64,000 nt of DNA, from NCBI RefSeq assembly GCF_041260155.1, contig NC_091931.1, forward strand, positions 31,089,041 through 31,153,040, in the 5' to 3' direction. The DNA is from Ptychodera flava. Lineage: Eukaryota > Hemichordata > Enteropneusta > Ptychoderidae. Below are positions 51,289 to 63,609 of this stretch, one piece after another. A program made the position numbers and the translations under genes. The notes under the pieces were generated by a model, which saw only the letters and a list, made by a program, of their open reading frames with translations, was not told where the DNA came from and searched no databases. The first letter of the stretch is position 1. Each line of letters starts with the position of its first letter.

Positions 51289-51600
51289 GGTTGTTGTTGT
51301 TTGTATTGTTGTTTATGTGTTGTTGTTGTTGACCAATAAAATTCGACGAACATAACTGTTGTGTTGTTGTTAATGTTTCAAACGTAACGTAGATGTCAAA
51401 GAAACGCTACAAGAACACTACCATTACTTGCTCGACATTAGTGGTTGTTGTTGTTCCTTGTATTGTTGTTTATGTTTATTAGTCGTGTTGTTGTTGACCA
51501 ATAAAATTCGACGAACATAACTGTTGTGTTGTCGTTAATGTTTCAAACGTAACGTAGATGTCATAAGAAACGCTACAAGGACACTACCATTACTTGGCCG
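51289..51600 (+). repeat. Two-copy tandem duplication (~150 bp)
   Basis: GTTGTTGTTG-rich sequence followed by ACCAATAAAATTCGACGAAC and TTTCAAACGTAACGTAGATG occurs at about 51289-51430 and again at 51443-51596 with few changes. It lies directly before the TTAA-flanked element. Confidence 0.8.
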
Positions 51601-51864
51601 GTGTCTTAAGGTAGTGACTCAGGTTTGTTGGTCAATTTTAGCAATTTTGTGATTATTTCATCTTCTGAACCCTTGAAATATGATTTTTCTATTAGAGAAA
51701 ACTGTGAGGCAACATTATACTAAAAAAGGTCTGAAATTTTAGTGAAACACGGCCTTCTAACCACTGCGCGAGTTATTATTTTCTTTTTGTTTTAACGGTC
51801 CGGATTACTGTCAGCGTTATCGTTATACCTTGAAGGAGATTATGTAAATTTTACGCACTATGTT

Positions 51865-51874
51865 GCGCATGCGC
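51865..51874. promoter_or_regulatory. NRF-1-like palindrome
   Basis: GCGCATGCGC, the NRF-1 core palindrome, 30 bases before an ATG with a 31-residue open frame (51904-51999). Inside the TTAA-flanked element. Motif match only. Confidence 0.3.
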
Positions 51875-52104
51875 GCACGTCTTCATAAAGACGCTATTCC
51901 AACATGGCAGCTAGCGGTGTAGAAAACGTAAACGGGGGCCAAAGAAGCAAATGGAAAGCTGATGGACGCGAGCGTTGGGACCGATTTGAAACTTTCTGAA
52001 CTTAGCTCATACCACAACTGCCATTGAAACATTTGTTGGTACTATGGTAACATGGTTGCACGCGTGATCATGTTGAGCACGCGATTATCCTCCTGCCTAC
52101 TACT

Positions 52105-53945
52105 ACAACTTACAAGCTTGGCGGTACTCTGAGCTTGGGTGAAGGTTTGCCAATGCTCTTCGGCCAAGCTTGATGTCGATAAAGATTAATCCAATCTTGT
52201 TTGCAAATCTTGAGATAAGGATTTTGTCCAAAGCTTGGAACAGGGTTATTGCCAAATCTTAAATCAAGCGTACCTGGGATTAAGCTTCAGTGAAGCTTGG
52301 CATTTTAACCTTCACCTAAGACAAACAACGGAGCTGTTACGTATGACCGGAAAAGGCAGACACGCAGTTTGGTCGATATCGCGTTGTATTCGAGCATGGA
52401 TGTAAAAATTAGACTGTTGTACCCAAAATGCAGACGCATTATATGTAATAACCCCTTTATCATACATGCATACATATTATTACCATTTCCCTGGCGAGGA
52501 AATCGACAGAAATAGGCCTTGTTTATTCATTATTCGCGCTGTACTCATATAGTAAGTTGTTTGCGAAGGAGTGATGGCAACCGTTTCACTTGTTGATATT
52601 ATTCCGCTTTTGGGATATTTCACTTCACTGGTGGTTGTGGTAAAATTTCAAATTAAACAATTTAATTATAAAGATGTCAATCCGGGTTTCCATAATTTGA
52701 AGGATGTTTATATTTATGTGAAGTACCGCATTAAATGTGAAACATAGGCTGGAGTGTGTAAAGTGAGAAATTTTTCAGCTCTGAAAAATACTCACAGCCC
52801 TTCATGAAAGTTACGAGGCCCACCAAAAATCCGGTCAAAATCGACCTCGCGCAGCTCCCGGAGGAAAACCTACAGAAATCTGTACGGCCGCATGTACGAG
52901 TGCAACGCGGATGTACATTTAATATTACTTGTGCCAGTCAGTTCATCTTCAAGAATGATCCATGCCCTTCCTTACACGCCCAATATGCTGAATTTACCAT
53001 CTTAGAAAGGAATTTGTGAGCGGATTAGGAATACTTGAAGTGAGTGCAGTACTTCTTCGTAACTTGTATACTGTGTATACATTTTGTCAATATACGAATA
53101 AATCATTTCAAATATACATCGTCTGCTCGTATATTTTTGTCACTGGCTTACCTAAATATGATGACTAAACTTGTTTAAACGACCTACATTTAAGTTTTGT
53201 CTTTCTTGGGAGTATCTTTACTAGAAATATGATTTGTGTCAAAAACTTACAAGGAACAGGATCACGAACTTTCTGAGTCGCTATGAATCGTAAAGTGTGG
53301 TGTGTGCATCTCTTCGCTGTCGTGTATTTTCAGAAGTGTAGCCGGATTTTCGTGGCTCATTTATGGCTATACTCGATATAATTCAGTACATCGGTATTAA
53401 ACCTTGTCAACAAGAAACTTGTCATATAGCGGTTCATTCATAAAAGTCGTGATGCAGTCGATCAAGCCGCACTCTTCAGCTGTGCAGACAAAGAGGGACC
53501 ACGATGATAAGAGGTATTCCTGTCGAGATGTCGGTCTCAACGCAAAATTTTAACGCATTCGTGTTTATTGTATCCAAAACCCGCTTACTGGTCTATATTT
53601 TATACTTAAAAGCGGGTCATAACTTTCAAACCAATAATTTGCCAAGACTCGGCAGCAAAATCGGCTCCCTAAAGTAAGCAAAAATGCTGACGTCAAATGC
53701 TGGATGGGTCAAGGACCCAAAAGCTACAGTAGAAACGAGGACCATAAAAAGCTTATCCGTAAAGTTCGGCCCAAGGTTTACTGCCCAAGCTCAGAACAAT
53801 ATTTGGAAGCTTGTATAAAGGTTAGTTTGCCCTAAGCTTCAACAAAGGTGTGCAAGGATAAGCTTCAGCTAACCTTGGGCTCACCATTTTTCTGGGCTTC
53901 GCCGCCAAGCTTCATGGCTAAGCTTGGACTAAGGTATTGCACAAT
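52105..53945. repeat. AAGCTTGG-rich blocks, inverted pair
   Basis: About 52105-52320 and about 53760-53945 each hold many variants of CAAGCTTGG, AAGCTTCA and GAGCTTGGG spaced 20-40 bases apart. GAAGCTTGGC and CTGAGCTTGGG occur on opposite strands in the two blocks. This looks like subterminal motif arrays of an inner element of about 1.8 kb. Confidence 0.45.
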
Positions 53946-56018
53946 CGCGAGCTATAGTTCCATACCCGGACTCCATACACACGCGAACGTACAGCACTGT
54001 AGATTACACTGCCGCCCCACGAGACTCTATTTAATCTTCACTGGAAAATAACGTTCTAAAACAGCAGCCCATCTTTTGGACTTAGTATTTAAATTGTCAA
54101 TCCGACACTGTTATACACAGCAACTTACGCGAAACGTCGCTTCACGATGCCCTTCACGATCGGTGCCGGTCTGTTTCTATCTGTGGTCAAGAGAGTGTCG
54201 CTGGGTGAGGCGATACGTCGCCGTTTCAATTTTACAATCAGTGAATCTGTCGAGTATCGCCTCAGTCGTTTATTTTATGTGATGAAGAATCGCTTTTACG
54301 TGTAACTGAAGTTTATTTTGGTTTCATACCCGGGACCATAATAGTACATGTCACAGTCGAAAGCGAAATAGCCCACGAAAAACCCGGTATCATTCCTGAT
54401 GGTGAGCAAAAAGACTGCAGCAGATCACATGTGAAAACTACGTAAACAAGTGCGACTTGCCCGTATTCCTTGAACTTCTCAACTACAGAATTTTTTGAGC
54501 ATCGAGAGTTGGTCGTCTCATCTCCGGAAAGCAAGCAAGTGACGCCTTGTACTATGGGCACAAAAATCGGCACTAAAATGAACTAGGCAACCATTTCACA
54601 CTTGGTACGTGCATAAATTACGGGCTGTGAGACCGGAGCTTGCGAGAAAGCGAGCGCGCGTCGTCGGCAGAACGCAGACCTGTAAACCAGTCCGGCTGTA
54701 TGATTTTTTTAAACTTTTCTTGTCTTGCAACCAGACTCTAACCGTTACCAAACAGTGTACAGTTAATATAATTATAAGCTAGATACGTATTTGACAAACA
54801 GATTATGCCCTGAATTATCTTTCTAGTGTTTATCGTGTAAATAGTACCCACCGCTTACGATGACCAGCCTCACGTTTCTACACACAATTTTCATCATTTT
54901 CAGGCGAACTAATGTTTAGGACTTGTCAGAAATTCTCTAACCTGATGCCCAATATTTAACCTAGACCCAGATCGAATGATTTTTTTTGAAACGCACAAAA
55001 ATCCGACTTTTTTCGGCGATTTTGTGTGAAAATGGGACGTTTACACAAATCGTCGATTTTCTCAGTTCCGATTTTTGCTATGTATACGCACTTTCAAATG
55101 AGTGTAAGTCGGCGACGCGTGGGCGGATTTCCCCGATTCTTCGCATGCTAACACTTCATGAATAGACCTGAAAACCGTGTCTTAGATTTTTGATAACCCC
55201 CCTGAAGTGGCGATAACTTGACAAACGTGAACAAAGCCGATAATTTATGCGAAAATCCGACAGTTCACACTTCCAAGGCTCACTGTGCAGAAACAAAAGC
55301 GAATTTCAAAAATCCAAAACACGGTTTTTCCCCCTGTATATCCAGCTGTCTAGTGCCGTTAACAGATCACTTAGGGGTGCTGCCAATTCTTACTTATACT
55401 CTTTTAAGTGAAAAAATTCAAAATCACATGTTTTTGACTTAAGCAAACATACCAATGCATGTTTTGACAACTAAACAAAATTTTTACCTTCTTCAAATAT
55501 AGACCTATTAGAAAATGTACCACATGTTGGGTGTGAGACCCTGTTTTCTATGTGAAACTTTTGATTGAAAATATGTGTCAACGAAACTGAGTCACTACCT
55601 TAAGATACACTCTCTTCATACACTTGTGATAGCGCCCTCTACAGCCATCTCTGTATTTTCCATGTTCTGATTCCATTTGTTTATATGAACACAAAGGCAC
55701 TTCCAGAATGTCACCGCTTCAATTCACAGAGAAAAAGGAAACATTCTTTTGTGTATTTGGCATTTCTTGACTTAGAAACTGCATTTACAATTACATTTAT
55801 ACACTTTTACTATTGCACATTGGCAAAATTTATATTTGGCAGGGACTATGTCATTGACAGTATTTGGCAGGGACTGTCATTGACAGTGACTTGTCTATGG
55901 TGAAAGTTGACCTCTACTGAAGAATATGCAGGGGCAAAAATGTTACGTAAAGGATGAAGAGAAGATTTATATGTAATACAGACAGTACACAAGTTTTGCC
56001 AATAACATTTTCAATGCC

Positions 56019-56024
56019 TTTATT
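56019..56024 (-). terminator. Candidate poly(A) signal, HERC2
   Basis: AATAAA on the minus strand about 2.1 kb past the stop; sequence beyond it (toward 55980) is intergenic in character. Confidence 0.35.
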
Positions 56025-57232
56025 AATACGGAATACAAAAAATTAATTTGCTGAGTAGGATGTGAGATCACAGAACATTACACCAAGACAACAATTAATG
56101 GTGGAAGTAGATTGGAGTTGAGGAAAATTTCATTTTGAAAAAAAAGATATACTCAAAGGACAATTTTTCTTACAAGTCATGCTTCCTACATAAATATTTT
56201 CAATTCTTAAATAGAGCATGATAGAGCAACTCCGTGTATCTTGATTTCGTAAGCCTTGGTAAAATATTTGGTTCATCAAATTTTAATTTGACACAATATG
56301 CGCAAATAAAAACAATCCCTTTCCCACCCCACCCTGCCCTGTCACACACCCTACCCCTTACATTGTAAATGCACATCTCAATTCATTTGAATCAAATCTC
56401 AAAAGCAAACCACGACATGAGGATGTCAAAATGCCTTCGATCACAAACAGTTCTAGTCTAGTGTAGTCTTCAAAATGCACTGTACAACTGCCAGGTAAAG
56501 GCAAAATGCTTTACTGATAGCTATGCGTATCTAACTAGCTCAATCACAAACAATACAAAATTCACACAACAAATACTTTAGTTTACATTATGCTTTTCCC
56601 CTCTCTCCTTTTTTTTTTGCTATCTATTGCATTCTACCTCAAATTTCTCATGCACTGCCTTTGAAAATTTGCAGCATTACTGTTTCTGCAGGAAAATGAC
56701 AAAAATAACTACTTTGGCAGACGAGAAAATATTCAGCAAGATTAGTTAAATCATGGACACCACAAAAAGAAGTGCTTCAAACATTTCACCTTCCATGTAC
56801 AAGGAAACAAACATTTTCATTTTCCTACAACCTAATTTCCAAAAACAACTTTCCCTCTCTGATAACAATAAAACAAAACTAGATAGAAGAGGACTTTCCT
56901 CTGTCACCTCAGCAGCTCTGTCTTGACAACTGAGACATAAAAACACATTACAGCAATAATGCAGAAAGACAGGTGGCATGGAACTTGACAAATTTCTGTA
57001 CTTCTAAGGACTTGGTCACCTATACCGGTAGCAGCCAGTCACAGATTTCACTTGGGAACTCGACAAGAGCGCCACCAATATGGTATAGTGCCAGAGGATG
57101 GGATGTTCTATGATGAGTCAACATGGCTGACAACCCTCCTTTTCCCATATATAGATATATGCAAATTCGCAATGACCACAAACTTTTCAGTACAGCAACC
57201 TACATACCGACTCCTGAAAGTCAATGGCATCT

Positions 57233-57262
57233 CATTCATTCATTCATTCATTCATTCATTCA
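57233..57262 (+). repeat. (CATT)n microsatellite
   Basis: About seven CATT units in the probable HERC2 3' UTR. Confidence 0.9.
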
Positions 57263-58133
57263 CACATCACACTCTTATGAGGTATAATATTGAGAAAAAA
57301 ACAAAAGGGTGGCAAACACAAAAATTTCAAAAGCAAATAATTTCAGGACTACCTCTTGTATATTTATACACAGATACAGGCAAACATCAATTAATGGATG
57401 TACCTGCTCTCAACGTTCCTTTGTCTTCATTGATCCTCCGGGGAAAAACAGAGATATATCTTGCTGTAAACTATCAGCTGATGATAGCAAGCCTTATTTA
57501 ATCTGCCACTGTGAAGTAAGCTCTTTGTTTGAGGCATGTCAGTCTCTCGAATGCACTGTCCGTGTGTGTCAAACAGTCATAAACACAACATGTTTGTTTA
57601 TGTGGAACAGGACCTCCAAAGAAATGCTTTCATTTTTGCAAGTTTTCCTCTTAGCTATGCATGTATGCAGTTTTACTTATTATGATAATATAGCACCTAT
57701 GTGTGTGACATCATCAGAAGATTTCAAATGAGCTATATCATACTGGCTGTGATACAGCTGGGGTAAGCTTGTAGATGAGCAGCCTTTGTTAAATTCATGG
57801 ATACATCTAGTTGATGAGCAGGATCTTGATTAAGAGTTCTCCTTGAGATTTCTTGAATAGTCCATGGACTTTGATGCAGAATCTTAGCTGAATCGAAAGC
57901 TGATGCCACACAGAGTCAAAGAAAGGACAGCATCAAAAGGGTTCATTAGTCCGAGGTTCAGGGTCAAAGAACATGTTCCAGAAATTGGATACACTGTCAA
58001 TTACAGCCGGAACTTTTCACACAACAATCCCTCCCACATGTTCTGCCGGGTCTGCCGAGTCTAACTTGACCGGCTTGTTTATCACAATCAGAATCTGATT
58101 CAGTTTCAAATTCAACAGTGTAATCCTCGCCCT

Positions 58134-58397
58134 TTAATCTGTATCTGGTTCAGTGTCTGACTCCACACTGTCAATGTCCTCATCGTCACTCTCGTCAGTG
58201 GTGTCGTCGCCAACGGGCTCACCAGACAGCGCAATCCTGGCATAGTCATCGGTGTCTATGGACTTGCAGAAGTGGATGGCATATTTGAGTTTTTCGCGCA
58301 GGACTTCCTTGCAGGAATATCTGGGCATCTTGAGAAGGAAGAAACATGTGTAGGACTCTGGTAGAAAGTGATCTGGTGGATTGTACTTGTCAAGAAC
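58134..58397 (-). other. HERC2: Last HERC2 exon with the HECT active-site cysteine
   Basis: 87 codons and stop, beginning [20 protein letters not shown]. It holds the thioester cysteine, the end of the HECT C-lobe ([20 protein letters not shown]) and the acidic tail. Acceptor TTCTTCACAG. Confidence 0.95.
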
Positions 58398-61300
58398 CTG
58401 TGAAGAAATCAAAACAAGTTTAAAGAACCTTGATTAACAGGGTACTTTTGATTCAATCTGAAATAATGTATTAAGCCACATAAGCGTCTATGCTCAGGCA
58501 AGTGCCAACTCTCAACTGTCAAACTTGAAAACTTTAAAGTTTCAAATGGAGGTAATATTTGGGAAAATGCCCACTCCAAAAATTTAATGATCTTTTGTCC
58601 ATGTCCTAGGTTTGTGATCTTACAAAAGATCACGTTGAAATGTCATACAATTGTTATAATTCATTTTTTAGGTCTTTTTTCAGTGGTTGTCAAAAATAGC
58701 AGAAGCCTTCAAAGGGAGAGCATACGAAAGCAAGTCTTCTGGTAGTGCTACACAAAAAACAACACAAAACAATAGAAGTACGAAGAGGGCCAATGGTGTC
58801 ACATCAAGGCTCTCCAATTTTCAGAGAAGATTCCATGTTTGATCGTTTTTTCCTACACGGATTATGGCAATTCGTTTGTCTCAAAGGTATGGTATTATGC
58901 AATAGAAATGAGTCTTTTGGAACAAATAGTACACTGTTTGAATGTGGCTTTCCTATATGTGAAAAGGTAACGAATGTAGATAGAGGGCTTTTGGTCCAGT
59001 GTCTCCTCGTATCAGATACAAACACAAATGCAGGAATTCTGGGACCACAAAACATACTGCTACCAGGTAATAGGAACATGTTGTCTTATCAAACAAACTA
59101 TGTTCTCTCAGCTCCCCCATATCTGGAGCACTTTTTTGCATACAGCCAAACAAACCACAAACACATAGGCCTACCTGAAGCACAAAGTCCCTGCCTCTGA
59201 AGTCGGCGATTGTACGCGGCAGTCGCGTGCGACCCCACACAAATCGAAGGAAGAGAGACCGCTCTGTGTTGGAGAACTCTTCCATGACTTCCCAGAACCA
59301 TGATACCAGAGGGGCCGTGCCGTCCACCCCTTTGTATGTGGCAACACTCTTCAGTAAGTGCAGGGGAATATCAGGACTTCCACAGATCTGTAATAAGATA
59401 AATATGAAGATTGTCTGTGTACATTCGAAGGACAAGTTCACTGGCAGTAGCCTCAGAGAGTTCTGATTGACAATACTAATCTGTAGCAAACTTTTTATTG
59501 GGAATCATTGACAAGGAAAAGAAACATAATCAAATTGTTTCCTTTCTGTTTGCTGTAGACAAAGTATTCTTTGTCCTGATAGTACGACAGTTGAAATTCA
59601 TCTCAGTATTGAAACTTCAATCATTCTCTTGCTTCCAATTACAAACTACATTTCCATACTGATCAATGCTGATATGGGTATAAATGTCCGGAAAATAACA
59701 AGTGAGGATGCCCCTTTCACAACAAAGTTGTGATGTAGCCAATTTTACTTTGAATGGTTCGGACATTTTTTTTCAGGGAGCAAACGGTAGGTGTGACAGT
59801 CAGCTATCCTTACCATGGTTTCAAGTTCATAGCCAGTGAAGAAGGACAGCAGCGGTACAGGTATGACCTTGGCCATGCCTTCACGGACCCACTGAACTTG
59901 GTCGTCAAACTCACGCAGCCTATCACAAAAACACAGCAATATTAGCAAGACAGTCTAGTATGGTAAGCATCATCATTTGGACAGATATGTTTGAATCAAG
60001 GCTGTACACTCGAAATAGAATCGGTCTTTCTTTAGTATATTTCTGTAAGTCCAAAGTCTTCTCAACACTTACAACACCTTGCCCAACACAATAAGAGTGA
60101 AAGAAACGGGCTGTCTTTACAGACACAAGTGCTATCCTCCTCCTGCCTAGCAGTTACAGTTCACAACTGTCGGGCTAAATTTTGCTGAACGCGTGCCAAA
60201 TGTTTATGAATAACTTGCAGTTTTGAAAGGTATTATTTGAGGATCTTGCAGTTTAAACACTCCGTTGCCTTTTCCTGCTGATTTGATAGGTCATTCAAAG
60301 TCCATCAATAGTCTGAGCGTACATATTTACTTTTGAAGTATCAAAATTACACTGACTACTTACTGGCTGTTTTGAACGTAAAATTGTGTAGCACTACTAT
60401 TTTTAATGAGACAGGAGAAAACACTCATCCAACACAAGTTTGCTTCAGGAAAAGTGTATTGAACAGACAGTTGCAGTAACTTTTGATTAATTTTTTCACT
60501 ATTACATTTGTTCTGTACATCAATTGCAAGATCTTGTTTCCACAACCCAAAGTATGTTGAAACACCTACTGCGTGTACCTAGCTGGTGAACACATCATCT
60601 ATACCTGCAAAATGTTCTGTTATTGTTTACACTTGAATTCTAATCCGGACCAGAATTCACTTGCCAACAATAACAATACAGTTCACATGTATTCAGGCTG
60701 GGTTGACAAGCTAAATACTGTATTACCTCAACATGCTTTGAAGAGTAGAACAAGAAACTGTAGTCGACATTAAAAACAAAAACAGTGAAAAAAATTATCA
60801 ACAGATACTGTTACTGTTGCTATTCCCAGTATCCATCAAAAATGCACACTACAGTATTGAATTATTTTTCACAGAGAGGCTTACCTGTAGTTGAGAGCTG
60901 CCCTGACATACTCATTTCTGTTTTCTAGAGTGATACGTGAATATTTTGAACTCAGCTGAACTTCCTGTCCGCTGGCACTCGGTGTACTAAATGGCATTTC
61001 CATTTCACTGAACACACTGGGCTCCATGTCTCGGATACACATCAGACCTGTATTATAAAGTTTGCTAATGTGAGCTCTTTGTATGTGCATCAGAAAAGTC
61101 TGAGAGAATTTCTTGAAACTTATTGAAATAATTGTTTTGACCTGACGGAATCTGATGAAATTGAGAAAATGCGTCACCTATTCAGTTTTTTCCTAAAGCA
61201 CACAAACTTGTGCACTTTCATTCTCTCATTGCTAATATTCAACCATTTCAAGCTTCCCTATTACTAGCTTTTGGCTTCATGACACTTGAAATAGCTTTGC

Positions 61301-62771
61301 AGGTCCATACTTACCAGGCACATAATCCTTGTCTACTTCAGTCAGGTCAGCCACGGTCAATGGCATACCAGCCAACTGCTTCCACACCGGTTCTGCTAGA
61401 TTTAAACTCAGAGGGCTTCCTGTACGGATAGCAATGCCCATCAAAATACCTAGAAAGAAAAAAAAATCATTTTTTCATTACTTTTTCTCAGTTGTCAATG
61501 CATAATTAATTCACATGGTAATTTCCCTTAAATACAGATTTACTCATAATGAACCCTGAGATCCCTCCTTTTCAGCATTTACCTTCAGCTGTATTGTCAC
61601 ACACAATTGGATTCAACCATAATATAGGGGTGAAACTACTATTGAAGTGAAACATCTACAATCTTGAAGCTGTGATTATTATTCCTACATGCAACAATGG
61701 TCTAGATTTCAACATCAGGTGAGCATTGCTGAGCATCCACCATATACTTAAGTACATTTGAAAGCGGTAGCCATAAAAAGTTTGTTGCAGATAACGTTTT
61801 GTTGTCTATATATAGCATACACAGTCTGGAGCAATTAGCCCGTGTACTCACCCAGAAACTGGAACATCTTCTTGTGTGTCTCTGTCTTGAGGTGTGGGTT
61901 GAGGAGCAGGCAATCCCTGTTGGCACCAGACTCATCACGTCCATTGGGTGTCACTATGAGTAATGCCACTGAGCTGTTCTGCAACTCATCACACATCTCA
62001 GCTATGGATTCACTGTATCCACCGCCACAGTCATCAACACTCTCACCTGTCAATGTCATGATGCCAAGTGAGTGGTGGCAATAACATTTTTACTAAAACT
62101 AGCATGTTTTTATATGTAACAAATTATGAGAAAGTTACAGAATGGACATATCAGGATGTGATATGTTATTCTTAAATTCAAACTGGCACAGTTAGTTGAT
62201 TAGCTTCTATATGAACACATGTTTTATTACCCCATTTTTGTTAGCCAGAACTTCATTTCTGTTCCAAGATGCAATTCAAAATTTGACGTGACATGACCAG
62301 CAGTTGCTGTACAGGGGCTAGAGGTTTATGACAATATTGTTATCTTTTGCAATTCTAATGTTTGGATGGCGGAAAACATCTGTATGCATAAATGGTGATC
62401 AATGATCCCTTCAAATAGTACAGTACTTTTATTTCATGTATGTAAACATCAAATGATCAAACCCTCTCTGCTGGCGTGTAAGTTCAAGGGGTAAAAATCA
62501 AAACAGAGATTATGCTTCCATGAAACCACACACATAGTTACTCACCTATGAACTTGACTTTCCATACCCTGTGTGGGAGGAGCAGACTGTCCGAGCCAAA
62601 GTTGCTGAGTTTGAAGCAGGCCTGGCCGAACACCGACTTGGTGCCGTCTGGTCCCGCCAGTCCGCCTTTGCTTCGTGACCTCTTGACCTGTATCCTGTTC
62701 AGTTCAATGACCGGACCGTGCTGTCTGTCACGAATCATTGTAGCCTGGACAACTTTCCTGAATGCAGCTTC
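58134..62771 (-). CDS. HERC2: HERC2 E3 ubiquitin ligase, C-terminal part with the HECT domain
   Basis: Exons on the minus strand: 62771-62546, 62046-61852, 61449-61315, 61047-60885, 59919-59814, 59387-59175, 58397-58134, joining in phase to 433 residues plus stop. The sequence follows vertebrate HERC2 closely: [128 protein letters not shown]. The HECT catalytic cysteine is the C of YTCFF, codon 58344-58346, and the C-lobe is complete. The protein transfers ubiquitin through this cysteine; HERC2 in vertebrates acts in DNA-damage signalling and centrosome control. The acidic tail ([17 protein letters not shown]) matches the acidic tail of human HERC2. The many N-terminal exons lie to the right of the window. 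Identification very secure. Confidence 0.96.
60548..60802 (+). repeat. Foldback repeat family D, copy 3
   Basis: AAAGTATGTTGAAACACC at the left is inverted as TCAACATGCTTTGAAG at about 60728. The centre GAATTCTAATCCGGACCAGAATTC region is palindromic near 60637-60660. The tail GAGTAGAACAAGAAACTGTA is shared with copy 2. In a HERC2 intron. Confidence 0.65.
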
Positions 62772-62820
62772 CTGTGATGGTGCAACAGGAAAGTCAATGA
62801 ATAAGATTGATAGGGACATT

Positions 62821-62914
62821 GACCCTTTCACCACCATGGTTTGTCCCAAATCCATTGTTTTCTATTGTAAAGTTGGACCTGTACACAGGGAACTGGGGTG
62901 TGAAAGGGTTAAAG
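62821..62914 (-). repeat. Short palindromic repeat family C, copy 3 (reverse)
   Basis: Reads CCCTTTCACCACCATGGTTT at one end and GGGGTGTGAAAGGGTTAAAG at the other, the inverse order of copies 1 and 2. Its nearest edge is about 50 bases upstream of a HERC2 splice acceptor. Confidence 0.65.
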
Positions 62915-63203
62915 AACAATGGTTCAAACTGCTGCACTGTCAACTGAAGTAAGAAGTACACACCTTTCAAGGCATATTTACTAAACTGATAAATAAACAC
63001 AGGAAACTAAATTTTGAAAAAAAGATGCAATTACATATCATATACTGTGTTCCCACTAGCCAAACCAACGCCGCCGGTAACTAACGGTTTTGATTGGTAA
63101 ACACCTGTGGATTAACCCTTAATCTCTACTTATGTCCATACACGGAATTTCCTCCGGTGTTTTGAGGAAAACACCGGTGTTTTGCGCCCTCTACGTTCAA
63201 TAT

Positions 63204-63500
63204 ATGGCGGATGTCCAGGACGCAACTGTAGCGGCGTGTCTCCTGTATTTTCACCTTCACATGCGATCCAGACGGATTCAACAGTTCAATCATCGCCTCA
63301 GGAATGCCCAGCAACATGGACACAACGTACTTCAGTTTGACCATGACGAGTACGCAAGAAATTTTCAAGAACGCCGTAGGCGATCGACCATGCGTTTCAT
63401 GTACATGCTGCTTCAGCATTTAAACAATGCATTGACGCCAGTGGCCCGAGCATTCTGGACAAGAGAACGCTCAGATAATTGGTGGCAATCAGTCGTATGT
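63204..63500 (+). pseudogene. Harbinger-type transposase, N-terminal part
   Basis: From ATGGCGGATG at 63204 the frame runs to RAFWTRERSDNWWQSVV, the FW-x-RxRSxxWWxxVV block found before the catalytic domain in Harbinger/HARBI1-like transposases of invertebrates. Upstream is an Arg/Gln-rich segment (MRSRRIQQFNHRLRNAQQHG). Past about 63500 the frame loses family character; a GTATGT there could be a splice donor. No DDE residues are seen, so it is incomplete in this window. Confidence 0.55.
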
Positions 63501-63609
63501 ATAAAGTGTGAAAGAGGCTGCCCACCTAACTATCCAAAATGTTTTTTGTCGAGTTTGTGTTTGGTTCGTTTCAAAAATGTGTTCCTACATTCTTATCCGA
63601 TTGTTTGTG

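Larger units (their letters stand above)
51606..55603. mobile_element. ~4 kb TTAA-flanked inverted-repeat DNA element
   Basis: TTAA followed by GGTAGTGACTCAG at 51606-51622 is inverted as CTGAGTCACTACC followed by TTAA at 55587-55603. Similarity extends further inward (GGTTTGTTG against GTTTCGTTG). TTAA target sites are typical of piggyBac-type insertion, but I see no transposase. The interior holds two HindIII-like AAGCTTGG-rich blocks (about 52105-52320 and 53760-53945) that are broadly inverted to each other, and short open frames without domains. It may be a non-autonomous element, or two nested elements. Confidence 0.65.
55604..58133. other. HERC2 3' UTR and intergenic sequence
   Basis: The HERC2 stop is at 58134 on the minus strand. 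An AATAAA on that strand at 56019-56024 would give a 3' UTR of about 2.1 kb. A (CATT)n run is at 57233-57262. No gene is supported. Confidence 0.5.

Noticed and set aside
54313-54573. 86-residue minus-strand frame with a hydrophobic stretch
   Set aside because: No recognisable domain, inside the TTAA-flanked element, and no supporting splice or regulatory signals.
58745-59200. 151-residue plus-strand frame
   Set aside because: It partly overlaps a HERC2 exon in antisense and shows no domain; likely chance.
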